Positions 1 through 9,721 of a stretch of 64,000 bases of DNA are shown here, piece after piece. The translations under genes and the position numbers were made by a program. Under the pieces are notes generated by a model. That model had not been told where the DNA came from. It did no database searches and worked only from the letters and a program-made list of their open reading frames with translations. Location of the stretch: the NCBI GenBank assembly GCA_963797255.1, contig CAWCOV010000030.1, positions 434,001-498,000 of the forward strand, in the 5' to 3' direction. How positions within the stretch are numbered: the first letter of the stretch is position 1; each line of letters begins with the position of its first letter. The stretch comes from JANXZS01 sp963797255 (GTDB taxonomy: Bacteria > Acidobacteriota > Terriglobia > Terriglobales > Acidobacteriaceae).

Positions 1-2573
1 CCAATACTTGTAGTGAGCGACTTGGGCAGCTGAACAGGAATCTCCAGCTGAATGTTTTGTGACGAGTCGCCCAACATGAGTTTGTACGTTCCAGCATCTG
101 CTTGCCACGCTGAAGATTTCACATCGAAGTAGCTGAAGCTTCTTGGATTGAGATCGATCGAAAGGTGCTTTGTCTGGTCGGGCTGTAGTGCAACTCGTTC
201 GAATCCCTTCAACTCTTTGGCAGGTCGCTCGACGGTGGTTGAGACCTGGCTTACGTAGAGCTGAGCCACGGTTGCTCCGGCGTGTTTGCCGGTATTCGTA
301 ACGTCGAAGGTTACAGTAAAGTGACCGTCGGCTGCGGGTGTACTCTTGAGGTTTCCGAAGGAAAAAGTTGTGTAGGAAAGGCCAAATCCAAACGGGTACA
401 TAGGGGCTACCTGATTATGTTCGTAGCCGCGATAGCCCATGAAGATCCCTTCGCGGTAGACAATCTTGTTTGTGCCGGGGTCTGGATAATAGTGCGCGTA
501 ACTGGGATTGTCTGTAATGCGCTTTTCCCAGCTAATAGGAAGGTGACCTGATGGATTCTCGTCGCCGAAAAGAAGGCGCGCTGCGGCGGTGCCGCCTTCT
601 TCACCTGCGTACCAGGTTTCGAGGATGCCCTGCACTTTATCTTGCCAGGTGGAGACGTCCACGCTGCCACCGGAAGTGATAACGACGATCGTCTTTTTAC
701 CAAGCGCTGCGATCTGCTGGATGAGCTGTTCCTGACCGACGGGCAACTCGAAGCTGCGGTCTCCGCCTTCCGCCTCAGAAGCCGCATTGAAGCCGACGGC
801 GAGGATGACTGCATCCGCCTTCGATGCCATTTCGAGTGCATCCTTCTCGACAATGGTGTTTAGGGCAGCGATCCCGACGCGCATTCCAGAAACTGATCCG
901 ATCTGTTGTGACAGTTGCTCCACGACGACTTTGTGTGGAGCTTTTGTGAGCTCGATGGTGGCCTGGTTGAGGATGTATTTGGGAATGACGGAACTGTCGA
1001 AGACAACTGCATCATCGACGAGAAGACGATACTTACCGTCGGTCTGGATGAAGATTGAATATTGGCCTGCCTCCTCCGGCGTGAAATAGCCGGTCCACTT
1101 GCTGCTGTTCGTCGCGCGAACATAGGGGCTTGCGTTCTTGTGCGCGGTGAGCGCGTTGAGTTCCTGCTCTTCCGGCGTGCGACGTGTAGAACCGGGAGTG
1201 CTTAGCGATGGCTCAACAACAGTGCTGGTGACGTCACCTTCGAGATCCGCCTTCGAGTACGTGACATGCGTGACGCCCGGAACAGCACCTTGCGTATCCG
1301 TGGCGAAGTGTGTGAGGCGAGACATCTGATTAATGCTGTAAAGGCCGCGAGCGTAAAGCACCTTCGCTTGCACCCCGAGGTAGTTACTGACACCGACGAG
1401 CAGATTGGTGTTGGCGAAACTCACCACCTCGCCACTGCCACCCCCCGTGGTGACAGTCTGGTTGGCGGTCGGACCGATGACGGCGATGGTTTTGATGGCG
1501 CTCTTATTGAGAGGCAACGCATTGTTCTCATTTTTGAGTAGGACTGCTCCTTCAAGAGCGGCCTGCAGCGAAGCCGCACGACCTTCGAGGTTATAACGAG
1601 GGATGTCGGTGTCGAGTTGAGGACGATCGAGCCATCCGAAGTCAGCGGCGACGCGAAGGATACGTCGCACTTTGTCGTCGAGAGTGGCCTGGGAGATCGT
1701 ACCGTCTTTCAAGAGCGGAAGAATTTTCTCCGGGGCGAAGTAGACACCGAAGGGCATCTCGAGATCGAGGCCGCCGTTGGCCGCCGCCGCGGTGTTGTAT
1801 ACGGAGACCCAGTCGGACATCATGATGCCGGGGAAATGCCATTGATCCTTGGCGACATCAACATTCAGACGTTTGTTCTGCGTCATGTGTTCGCCATTGG
1901 TGAGGTTGTACGAGTCCATGACGGCACCGACTTTGGAAGTTTTCACAGCAGCTTCAAATGCCGGCATATAGATTTCGCGCAAGGTGCGCTCATCGATGAC
2001 AGAGTCAGTGTCGTGCCGCAGATATTCGGAGTTATTGCCGAGGAAGTGCTTGACGGTTGCCGAGACGCGCTCCTGCTGGACTCCGCGAATGTAGCCGACC
2101 GTTATGCTGCCGGCGAGGAAAGGATCTTCGCCGAAGTATTCGAAGTTACGGCCATTCATCGGGGCACGATAGATGTTTACGCCGGGGCCGAGCAGGAAAG
2201 CGGCTCCACGAGAGCGGGCATCGCGCCCAAGCTGTTGTCCGACGCGAAGTGCGAGTGGCTGGTCCCACGACGCCGCTAGACCAATGCCCGCAGCATAGGC
2301 AATTGTTGGCGCCGGAATGTGTGCGCCGACGGGGCCATCCGCCATTTGAAAGTAAGGGATATTGAGGCGAGGAATGGCGTGAGTGCGGAAGGGAGTATCC
2401 CCGCCGATGAGGTCAATCTTTTCCTCCACAGTCATCTTTGCGAGGAGATCTTCGACGCGTTTTTCAACTGCTTGCGGATTGTTGCCGATGAACTGTGCGG
2501 AACAATGGAAGCTTGCAGAAAGGAGGAGTACGGCGACGATGATTCGGCAGGTGAAATGTGGCGTGCGACGCAT
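1..2573 (-). CDS. GH3 beta-glucosidase-like glycoside hydrolase (C-terminus cut by window edge)
   Basis: Reading down from the ATG at 2571-2573, one open frame runs through 857 codons to the window edge; I checked the frame at four points. A signal peptide (residues 1-27, ending SFHCSAQ) predicts export. The GH3 N-terminal barrel carries MADGPVG, RNFEYFGEDP and KHFLGNNSEY, and MMSDW places the probable nucleophile at Asp254. A PA14-like insert (about residues 490-560, KWTGYFTPEEAG) sits inside the GH3 C-terminal domain, which holds the SEAEGGDRSFELP segment. A fibronectin III-like domain follows (YPFGFGLSYTTF, about residue 730). This order, GH3-N / PA14-containing GH3-C / Fn3-like, is typical of beta-glucosidases and xylosidases that act on plant-type oligosaccharides. 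The exact sugar cannot be read from the sequence. The last residues lie outside the window. Confidence 0.93.
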   Translation of the reverse strand, partial: MRRTPHFTCRIIVAVLLLSASFHCSAQFIGNNPQAVEKRVEDLLAKMTVEEKIDLIGGDTPFRTHAIPRLNIPYFQMADGPVGAHIPAPTIAYAAGIGLAASWDQPLALRVGQQLGRDARSRGAAFLLGPGVNIYRAPMNGRNFEYFGEDPFLAGSITVGYIRGVQQERVSATVKHFLGNNSEYLRHDTDSVIDERTLREIYMPAFEAAVKTSKVGAVMDSYNLTNGEHMTQNKRLNVDVAKDQWHFPGIMMSDWVSVYNTAAAANGGLDLEMPFGVYFAPEKILPLLKDGTISQATLDDKVRRILRVAADFGWLDRPQLDTDIPRYNLEGRAASLQAALEGAVLLKNENNALPLNKSAIKTIAVIGPTANQTVTTGGGSGEVVSFANTNLLVGVSNYLGVQAKVLYARGLYSINQMSRLTHFATDTQGAVPGVTHVTYSKADLEGDVTSTVVEPSLSTPGSTRRTPEEQELNALTAHKNASPYVRATNSSKWTGYFTPEEAGQYSIFIQTDGKYRLLVDDAVVFDSSVIPKYILNQATIELTKAPHKVVVEQLSQQIGSVSGMRVGIAALNTIVEKDALEMASKADAVILAVGFNAASEAEGGDRSFELPVGQEQLIQQIAALGKKTIVVITSGGSVDVSTWQDKVQGILETWYAGEEGGTAAARLLFGDENPSGHLPISWEKRITDNPSYAHYYPDPGTNKIVYREGIFMGYRGYEHNQVAPMYPFGFGLSYTTFSFGNLKSTPAADGHFTVTFDVTNTGKHAGATVAQLYVSQVSTTVERPAKELKGFERVALQPDQTKHLSIDLNPRSFSYFDVKSSAWQADAGTYKLMLGDSSQNIQLEIPVQLPKSLTTSI

Positions 2574-2697
2574 CTTGAGGGGTCTCCGGGGCTGAAGAGA
2601 TCCTACCCTTCACCGTAGATGGGTGCATAGGATGGATCTCTTCCCGGGAGAAGTATATCGACTACCTTTAACCGGCCGTTTGTGATGATCGTCGTTT

Positions 2698-3810
2698 CTA
2701 GTGGATTAACGCTGCCGCATTCCTGCAATGTGAGCTTTCACTGCTGCCATGTTGCGTGTTGCATTTCTGAGCCTCCAGCAGACTGGCTGCAGCGTGCGCG
2801 AGAATGTTGTGGCCGCTTGTGGTGGGGTGCAGGTCATCCCAAAACAGATAAGTGTCAGGATTGACGAGGAAATTGCCTTGCGAGCTTGCGGTGACATTGG
2901 TGAGTGAGTATGTCGTTGGTGACGCCGTGACCTGATTGAAGAGGGTGAATACATCCAGCTGCGACAGTTCGAGATGTTTATTTCGATTGATCGCCTTCAC
3001 AATGGCCAGGCCTTCTGCGAGCACCTGATTGAAGAGAATACTAGCCTGTGTGGCTTGAAACGCCATGATGGGAAAGCCATTGAGCCTCGGGATCAATCCA
3101 AGCGGTGGCAGGTTTGGAACGATGAATTGCGTGCCTCCGGCGTTGATGAGGCGTTGAACGTTGAGGGCCTGGTTAATCGCGGCTTGAACCACGTCGGCGC
3201 TTGAAGTGGCGTGGAGAAGATCAATGGCGCCGCCCCAAACGACGAAGAGCGTTTTCTTGTTGATCTTGGGAGATGTGGCTAGGTAGTCGGTGATCTGCTG
3301 GCCCATGTTGTTAACGTCGACAGACAGGGAATCAGCGGGACCGAACGTGAAGGGTGTTGTACCGCCACCTGTTGTGGCCAGCCCATATGCGTAGTTAGTA
3401 CCACCCTCGAGGGACGCTTTGATTTCGGGCTTGGAGGGAATCATCGCTGCGAGCTGTTCAACCCAAACCCCCGCGAAATTTTGCGCTGCGGGTACAGTGT
3501 CGAATCCATCTGTAAATCGGCCATCGGTGTAGTCGGCGATGGGGCCGGGGATGCGCACGCCGTACTTTGCCTGGGTGAGGTCGGCAACGTTCCCCGTGTC
3601 GGAGAGGGAATCGCCAAAGATGACAACCGAGGTGTATTCCTGCGCCTGCACGAGCGACGCGGTGCAAGTGATGAGGAGTGCTAACAGAAGCTTAAACAGC
3701 CGTGGCTGGAGCGAAGGGAGCCGGTCGACTTTGGATGGATCTGTGGAGGGTGGGAGGAAAGTCTGCTTGGCAGGGATTGCGTACCTGCCAGATTGGCGGG
3801 TCAGTCGCAT
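2698..3810 (-). CDS. Secreted SGNH/GDSL-family esterase or lipase
   Basis: A 370-residue protein. A hydrophobic segment at about residues 38-56 (LLLALLITCTASLVQAQ) looks like a signal peptide but follows an unusually long basic N-region of about 38 residues, so the true start may lie further in. Block I is FGDSLSDTGN with probable nucleophile Ser68; block II includes GGTNYAYG; block V is WDDLHPT with Asp325 and His328. Block III normally reads GxND, whereas here it reads VVWGGAIDLL: the oxyanion-hole Asn is replaced by Ile. The fold call is firm, but activity and substrate are open. It reads towards the GH3 gene on the same strand with a gap of about 125 bases. Confidence 0.87.
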   Translation of the reverse strand: MRLTRQSGRYAIPAKQTFLPPSTDPSKVDRLPSLQPRLFKLLLALLITCTASLVQAQEYTSVVIFGDSLSDTGNVADLTQAKYGVRIPGPIADYTDGRFTDGFDTVPAAQNFAGVWVEQLAAMIPSKPEIKASLEGGTNYAYGLATTGGGTTPFTFGPADSLSVDVNNMGQQITDYLATSPKINKKTLFVVWGGAIDLLHATSSADVVQAAINQALNVQRLINAGGTQFIVPNLPPLGLIPRLNGFPIMAFQATQASILFNQVLAEGLAIVKAINRNKHLELSQLDVFTLFNQVTASPTTYSLTNVTASSQGNFLVNPDTYLFWDDLHPTTSGHNILAHAAASLLEAQKCNTQHGSSESSHCRNAAALIH

Positions 3811-4075
3811 AAGGGGCTCGCAGTCAGATGGGATTGAAAAGATGGCCCGAGTGCCGCAAATATTTCAGCACGACATGGGGGATGTCAACAGAAGGAAATG
3901 ATTTAACTTTCCTGAAAGTCGTGAAGCCCGATGCGACCCGCTGCCGAACATTCTCGCTCACTTGGCCGCCTCTCTGCATCTCATATCGCAGCTAGTCCCA
4001 TAGTCACGTCCTGAGTGTTTCTGATCAGGGCATCTCCGAAGCAATTCCTTCACGGGAAAGAACGGTTGCCTGAAC

Positions 4076-5944
4076 GTGGGTTTCGCGAATTGGCTCTTGT
4101 CTGACCTTCGGGTGCCTCAGGCCATCCATGGCAAGGCTGAGGCCGAGCATCCATGGTGGAGCGTGATGTGCCTGACGGGAGTGGACTACTTCTCCACGCT
4201 GGGCTATCAGCCGGGCATTGCGTTCCTGGCGGCGGGGATGCTGTCACCGCTGGCGACGCTCATTCTCGTACTGGTGACATTGTTCGCAGCGCTGCCAGTG
4301 TACTGCCGCGTGGCAAAAGCCAGTCCAAACGGGCTTGGCAGCGTAGCGATGCTCGAAAAGCTTTTTCCAAGCTGGCAAGGAAAGATGTTCATTCTTATCC
4401 TGCTGGGTTTTGCCACTACTGACTTCACCATCACGATGACGCTATCGGCTGCCGATGCCGCCGCTCATCTTACGCACAACCCGTTCGTCCCGGACTGGAT
4501 GAAAAGCCAGATGGGCATCACCCTTCTTCTGCTGGCTGTTCTGGGCGCGATCTTTCTGAATGGTTTTAAGGAAGCGATCCACATTGCTGTTGTCCTTGTG
4601 GGGACTTACCTAACCTTGAATGCGATCGTAACCGTCGCCGCATTCTGGCAAGTCGTGCGACATCCAGAGATACTTCGTCATTGGGGCGGTGCGCTATTTC
4701 AACAGCACGGCAATCCTCTGGCGATGCTGGGTGTGTCGCTGATTCTGTTTCCGAAACTCGCGCTTGGTCTTTCCGGTTTTGAGACTGGAGTAGCGGTGAT
4801 GCCGCTAGTGCGCGGAAACGACGTCACCGAGCGTGTGCGCAATACTCGGAAACTTCTTGCCACCTCCGCGATTACGATGAGCGTCTTTCTGGTTTCCACG
4901 AGCATCGTCACCACTCTCTTGATTCCGGCAGATCAATTCAAAAGCGGCGGGTCCGCCAACGGCCGCGCTTTGGCTTATCTTGCCCATCTGTATCTGGGGA
5001 ATGTGTTCGGATCGATATACGACCTCAGTACGATTTTTATCCTTGCATTTGCCGGCGCTTCGGCGATGGCGGGGCTTCTTAATCTCATCCCGCGGTATCT
5101 GCCACGTTTCGGCATGGCGCCGGAATGGGCGCGTGCTTCGCGACCGATGGTACTGGTGTTCTTCTCCATAGCAGTCACTGTTACTCTGCTCTTCCACGCC
5201 AATGTGGACGCGCAGGGAGGAGCATACGCTACAGGTGTCCTGGTGCTTATCACATCGGCGTCGCTTGCCGTAACTGTTTCCGCCTGGAAGGAACGCCTGC
5301 GCCTGCCGTTTCTTTTGATCAGCCTCACGTTCCTCTACACGACGACCATGAATGTGTGGGAACGGCCGGAAGGCATTAAGATTTCGTCTTTCTTTATTGC
5401 CGCGATCCTTGTGTCCTCACTTATCTCCCGGGCCATGCGCTCCACGGAGTTGCGCATCACGAGTGTTCATCTCGATGAGGGGGCCGAGGCTCTTCTTGGT
5501 AATGTCGAAGGTCAGACTATTCGCATTGTTGCGCAGAGTCACCGGCCGCAGACCGAAGAAGATCTCGATAAAGTTGACGCGAGGGTAAGGTTCTTTAATG
5601 GCCTGAGCAACGATGATCCTATCTATTTCTTCCATGTGGATCGCGGCGATGCCTCTAATTTCGAAGACACGTTAAGGGTTCGAGGTTCCGGGATAGGCAA
5701 ACACAAGCTGCTCGAGGCAAAGAGTCCTGTGGTTGCGAACGCGTTCGCTGCACTCTTGATCGAGCTAGAGCGGAAAAGTGGTTGCGCTCCGCACGCCTAT
5801 TTCCGATGGACGGAAGGGAATCCGATTGTGAATATCTTTTATTTTGTTTTTCTTGGCGAAGGGGATACCGCACCTTTAGCGCATGAGGTGTTACGCAGGG
5901 CTATTGAGGATCCGAAAAGGCGGCCGGTAATTCACGTCAGTTAG
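4076..5944 (+). CDS. APC-superfamily permease with C-terminal soluble domain
   Basis: A 622-residue integral membrane protein read from a GTG at 4076. About twelve hydrophobic segments cover residues 30-470, beginning GVDYFSTLGYQPGIAF. A hydrophilic tail of about 150-160 residues follows, likely cytoplasmic. The N-terminal signature and the LLGFATTDFTITMTLSAADA segment match a family usually annotated as amino-acid or APC permease in Actinobacteria and Acidobacteria. The overall shape (permease plus cytoplasmic tail) also resembles KUP-type potassium transporters, so the substrate is unresolved. It stands alone, with 265 bases upstream in which I see no riboswitch, including no recognisable c-di-AMP (ydaO) motif. 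Confidence 0.85.
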   Translation: MGFANWLLSDLRVPQAIHGKAEAEHPWWSVMCLTGVDYFSTLGYQPGIAFLAAGMLSPLATLILVLVTLFAALPVYCRVAKASPNGLGSVAMLEKLFPSWQGKMFILILLGFATTDFTITMTLSAADAAAHLTHNPFVPDWMKSQMGITLLLLAVLGAIFLNGFKEAIHIAVVLVGTYLTLNAIVTVAAFWQVVRHPEILRHWGGALFQQHGNPLAMLGVSLILFPKLALGLSGFETGVAVMPLVRGNDVTERVRNTRKLLATSAITMSVFLVSTSIVTTLLIPADQFKSGGSANGRALAYLAHLYLGNVFGSIYDLSTIFILAFAGASAMAGLLNLIPRYLPRFGMAPEWARASRPMVLVFFSIAVTVTLLFHANVDAQGGAYATGVLVLITSASLAVTVSAWKERLRLPFLLISLTFLYTTTMNVWERPEGIKISSFFIAAILVSSLISRAMRSTELRITSVHLDEGAEALLGNVEGQTIRIVAQSHRPQTEEDLDKVDARVRFFNGLSNDDPIYFFHVDRGDASNFEDTLRVRGSGIGKHKLLEAKSPVVANAFAALLIELERKSGCAPHAYFRWTEGNPIVNIFYFVFLGEGDTAPLAHEVLRRAIEDPKRRPVIHVS

Positions 5945-6046
5945 AGGGCGATCTCATGTTGATCAAGTGTTTTAATTCTTTCGTGCAGCACATCAAAATA
6001 ATTGTTGTCACAGTGAATGCAGCATCGGTAGCCAGTAAGACAATGT

Positions 6047-6075
6047 TTGACAGCAGGATAGCCACGAAATAAGAA
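6047..6075 (+). promoter_or_regulatory. Candidate sigma-70 promoter for the TonB-dependent receptor
   Basis: A perfect TTGACA (6047-6052) is followed after 17 bases by TAAGAA (6070-6075), a weak -10 match. It lies about 60 bases upstream of the receptor start codon, in the only gap between the permease and the receptor. The -35 match is strong; the pairing is inference. Confidence 0.4.
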
Positions 6076-6106
6076 TCTGCGACAGAAAGAGGACGACCAT
6101 GTAAGT

Positions 6107-6120
6107 AAACGTTTTCGTTT
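6107..6120 (+). promoter_or_regulatory. LacI-family-like operator
   Basis: AAACG and CGTTT form a perfect inverted repeat around TTTT (AAACGTTTTCGTTT), immediately upstream of the receptor's GGAGG ribosome-binding site. It resembles the AAACG-type palindromes bound by LacI-family sugar repressors, and lies downstream of the proposed promoter, where a bound repressor would block transcription. No LacI-type regulator gene is in this window. Confidence 0.5.
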
Positions 6121-6135
6121 TTGGAGGCTAGCTAT

Positions 6136-9100
6136 ATGACGTCCAATTCCCCTGATACCGCCACTGCGAGAAGATCGGTGGCGGAACGGTCGGCATGGAG
6201 ATCCAGCATTGTTTGGATCGCCTTCCTTGCCATACTCCTGGTACTGACGAAAAGCGGATGGGCCCAGGACAACGCAACAATTACGGGCACGGTTACCGAC
6301 ACCAGCGGCGCCGTCGTTCCGAACGCAGAAATTTCTCTCACCAATCCAGCGACCGGCCAGATTCGAAAGGCCGTCTCAAACAACGTGGGATCCTATCGAT
6401 TTGCCAACGTGGGCGTTGGCACATACACGCTAAGCACCGCCGTTACCGGTTTTCAGAATTACACATTGACCGGAGTTGTTGTGAACGTGGCTCAAACCCT
6501 GGAAGAGAATATTTCTCTAAAGGTTGGCGGTCAGGGACAAACGGTCACTGTCGTTGCGGATTCCCTGCAGGTCCAAACAGAAACCAGCGCAGTAACTACG
6601 CTGATGAGCGGTGAGCAAGTTGCCCAGCTTGCCACGAATGGACGAAACGTGACCTCGCTTGCGGCTCTTGGTTTAGGCGTCTCAAACAACCTGCCGCCTT
6701 TTGGTGGGGTGAATGCTCTCACATCCGCGAACGGCATCAGCTTCAACGGTACCCGCCCAACTCACAACATCTATATGTTGGACGGGGGCGAGCAGAACGA
6801 TCGAGGTTGCGGCGGCTGCTTCATGAATCTTCCGTCGCAAGATGCGCTGGCCCAGTTCCAGACGCTGGATAGCAACTACAGTCCTGACTATGGAATCGGC
6901 TCCGGTGGGACGATCTTGATGGTGCTTAAATCCGGGACCAGCAAGTTCCACGGAGAACTTTTCTGGTTCAACCGCAACACGGTTTACAACGCCAATGATT
7001 ATTTCACCAAGGCAGCTGGGCAGGAGCGATCCCTTTTCCAACTGAACGAACCCGGCGGAAACATTGGTGGTCCGTTGTTTATTCCCCACGTTTACAACAC
7101 TGCGCGAACACGGACATTCTTCTTTTGGAGCGAAGAATGGCGCAGGCTGAACCAGGGCAGCCCGCCATCCGTTGCAAACACTATCCTGGCGAACAATTTT
7201 CCGGTGGTCGGACAGGATCTGCATTACACCGTTCCTTCCGGCGGCAAGGTACCGGTTTATCCAAACACGTTCAATGTTCCTGCGGCATTGCAGGGCAAGC
7301 CATTTGCAGTTAATCCGGATGGGACTTACAACATTCCACTCGATTTGATGGATCCTAACGCGGTACTGCAGTTAAATGCCGGTACCTTCCCGAAGCCGAA
7401 TCTCGGGACGAGTCAATACATCTCGTCTATCCCTCAGCCCACGCATGTACGCGACGACATTGTGCGCATAGACCATGCAATTAACAGCAAATTCCAGTTG
7501 ATGGGGCACTATCTGCACGACGCGGTAACGCAGTCTTATTTCCCGCCTCTGTGGGGAAATAGCAGCTATCCAACAGTGGGTACGGCGATGACGAATCCAT
7601 CTTATTCAGCGACGATCAAGCTGACTCAGACCTATTCGCCCAGCCTGCTGAACGAGACTGCGTTCCTCTACAGCGGCAACAAGATCACCCTTACGCCGAT
7701 CGACGGGCCCGGTGGCACGTTTGTTCAACCCGCCGGATGGAGTGCGACCAGCTTTTTCCCGGTAGCGAACAACATAGGCGCACGCTTGCCGGCGATTCAG
7801 TTGCAAGGTTCGCCGCTGAATGTGACCTGGAGCCCGAGCTACTATCCATGGAAGAACGGTTATGAGGGCTTCCAGTATAAGGACGATGTGTCGTGGACCA
7901 AGGGGCGGCATCAATTCAAGTTCGGCTTCAGTTGGCTACACACTTACAAGAATCAGCAACTGCAAGCGAACACCCAGGGAACAGCTGTTTTCGACTCGAG
8001 CAACTTTACGGGCGACTCGTATGTCAACTATCTGCTGGGCGATGCCAGCAGCTTTACTCAATTGGAGTTTCTCGCGGGCAAACATTGGGTGAACAACAAC
8101 TATAGCTTTTACGGGCTGGACAATTGGCGCATCACGCCGGATTTGACGCTCAATCTCGGACTTCGTTTCGATGGTTTGCCGCATGCCTTCGAACGCTACA
8201 ACCAGTTTGCGAATTTTGTTCCCGCAGACTACGACGCGAGTTTAGGCAATCCTGTGACTCCAGCAGGCACGTTGAATCCGGCGGCGCTCACGGAGTTCAA
8301 TGGTCAACCGTTCTATCTCAACGGCATTCGGGAAGCTGGCGTAGATGGTTTTCCACGCGGAGTTGTTGAGGATACCTATCGGACATGGCAGCCGCGAGTT
8401 GGTTTTGCCTACAACCTCAGAGGAAATGGAAAATCTGTACTTCGTGGAGGATTGGGATTTTTCTATGAGCGCGTTCAAGGCAACGATGTATACAACGCTG
8501 CTTTAAATCCGCCCTTTGCGTACCAACCCTCGGCTACAAACGTAGCTTTCTCCAATCCGAATACAAGCGTGCTTACGGGACAAACAACCACACAGACATT
8601 TCCATCAACATTGACCAACATCAAATTCCGGTATCCACCTCCTGGCACGGTGAACTATAGCCTTGGGGTTCAGCAGGAACTTGCTCCATCGGTCGTTGCG
8701 GTGCTGCAATATGTTGGCTCCACGGGCTGGGACCAGAATGATGGGCGGCAGATTAACACGCTGCCTTTGACGAATCCAAACAACACAGTCAATCCATATG
8801 ATTTGCGTCAGGGCGTTGCCACCGGCAAGCTCAACGCGAACCTCTATCGAATATTCCCGGGCTTCAGCGGTATAAACCAGGAGGAAAACGAAACTAACTT
8901 CAACTACAACGCTCTGCAGGCGGGCATTCGCGTAGAGAACTGGCATTCACTGACAGCGCAAGTGGCTTACACCTGGTCTCATGAGATCGACGTAGTGAGC
9001 AACGATCTCAATGGGCTCTCCAATCCCTTTGACGCCGGTTATGATCGCGGTTCGGGAGCGTTCGACAGGCGGAACATTTTTAACGCAACTTACATTTACG

Positions 9101-9609
9101 CGTTCCCGTGGTATGCGAACAGCCAGCATCGTGCGGCCCGCTGGTTCCTTTCAGGCTGGCAGTTTTCCGGGGTGACGGTGGCGGAGGGCGGTACGCCTCT
9201 GCGCATCAACTACACCGGTTCTGACGTTTTAGGTTTGGGTGGAGGCACTAGCAACCGCCCCAACCAGATTGCAAGCGTCTCCTACCCGAAGACAGCGAAG
9301 AAATGGTTCAGCACCGAGTCGTTTGCAGATCCTGTTGCTCCCTGGAATGGTGGTCCAAACAACGGTTTTGGCAATGCCGGAAAGGACGCGGTCAGGATAG
9401 GAGGGCTTTTCAACTTCAACCTTTCTCTGTTCAAGAACATCAAAATAACAGAAGGGCAAAGTCTCCAATTGCGATTCGAATCGTTTAATACTTTCAATCA
9501 CACGCAGTTCCAAAACTTTGATCAAGGCTCGCATGACAGCAACTTTGGACAAGTGGTCAACGACTATGGTCCTCGTACCTTGCAGTTGGGTGCGAAGTAC
9601 CAGTTCTGA
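6136..9609 (+). CDS. TonB-dependent receptor with carboxypeptidase regulatory-like domain (Oar-like)
   Basis: 1157 residues from the ATG at 6136, chosen because GGAGG stands nine bases before it; an in-frame TTG 15 bases upstream is less likely. The order is signal/anchor segment (about residues 25-43, ending SGWAQ), a carboxypeptidase regulatory-like beta-sandwich (about 45-130, beginning DNATITGTVTDTSGAVVPNAEISL), a plug domain (about 135-270), then a long beta-barrel ending in a C-terminal Phe (GAKYQF), the usual outer-membrane barrel signature. Such proteins take up large oligosaccharides or peptides across the outer membrane, driven by TonB. The family is strongly expanded in Acidobacteria. 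The LacI-like operator just upstream and the nearby GH3 and GH13 enzymes make a carbohydrate ligand likely, though not shown. Confidence 0.93.
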   Translation: MTSNSPDTATARRSVAERSAWRSSIVWIAFLAILLVLTKSGWAQDNATITGTVTDTSGAVVPNAEISLTNPATGQIRKAVSNNVGSYRFANVGVGTYTLSTAVTGFQNYTLTGVVVNVAQTLEENISLKVGGQGQTVTVVADSLQVQTETSAVTTLMSGEQVAQLATNGRNVTSLAALGLGVSNNLPPFGGVNALTSANGISFNGTRPTHNIYMLDGGEQNDRGCGGCFMNLPSQDALAQFQTLDSNYSPDYGIGSGGTILMVLKSGTSKFHGELFWFNRNTVYNANDYFTKAAGQERSLFQLNEPGGNIGGPLFIPHVYNTARTRTFFFWSEEWRRLNQGSPPSVANTILANNFPVVGQDLHYTVPSGGKVPVYPNTFNVPAALQGKPFAVNPDGTYNIPLDLMDPNAVLQLNAGTFPKPNLGTSQYISSIPQPTHVRDDIVRIDHAINSKFQLMGHYLHDAVTQSYFPPLWGNSSYPTVGTAMTNPSYSATIKLTQTYSPSLLNETAFLYSGNKITLTPIDGPGGTFVQPAGWSATSFFPVANNIGARLPAIQLQGSPLNVTWSPSYYPWKNGYEGFQYKDDVSWTKGRHQFKFGFSWLHTYKNQQLQANTQGTAVFDSSNFTGDSYVNYLLGDASSFTQLEFLAGKHWVNNNYSFYGLDNWRITPDLTLNLGLRFDGLPHAFERYNQFANFVPADYDASLGNPVTPAGTLNPAALTEFNGQPFYLNGIREAGVDGFPRGVVEDTYRTWQPRVGFAYNLRGNGKSVLRGGLGFFYERVQGNDVYNAALNPPFAYQPSATNVAFSNPNTSVLTGQTTTQTFPSTLTNIKFRYPPPGTVNYSLGVQQELAPSVVAVLQYVGSTGWDQNDGRQINTLPLTNPNNTVNPYDLRQGVATGKLNANLYRIFPGFSGINQEENETNFNYNALQAGIRVENWHSLTAQVAYTWSHEIDVVSNDLNGLSNPFDAGYDRGSGAFDRRNIFNATYIYAFPWYANSQHRAARWFLSGWQFSGVTVAEGGTPLRINYTGSDVLGLGGGTSNRPNQIASVSYPKTAKKWFSTESFADPVAPWNGGPNNGFGNAGKDAVRIGGLFNFNLSLFKNIKITEGQSLQLRFESFNTFNHTQFQNFDQGSHDSNFGQVVNDYGPRTLQLGAKYQF

Positions 9610-9626
9610 CCTTTAACAACCACCAT

Positions 9627-9657
9627 GGGGCGCAGTGGAAATCTTCTGCTGCGCCCC
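9627..9657 (+). terminator. Rho-independent terminator-like hairpin after the receptor gene
   Basis: GGGGCGCAG (9627-9635) pairs perfectly with CTGCGCCCC (9649-9657) around a 13-base loop, 18 bases after the receptor stop codon. Only a short T-poor tail follows, so the strength as an intrinsic terminator is uncertain. Confidence 0.6.
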
Positions 9658-9721
9658 TTACCTCCGCTCCCACCGCTGCCCCGGGCATTTGCGCGCCGCC
9701 TTCGAGGCAGGCGAAAATGCT

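Noticed and set aside
1617..2279. 220-codon open frame opposite the GH3 gene
   Set aside because: The minus strand reads a complete GH3 domain through this stretch.
3811..4075. c-di-AMP riboswitch before the permease
   Set aside because: I looked for it because some similar permeases move potassium, but the leader shows none of the ydaO-type conserved blocks.
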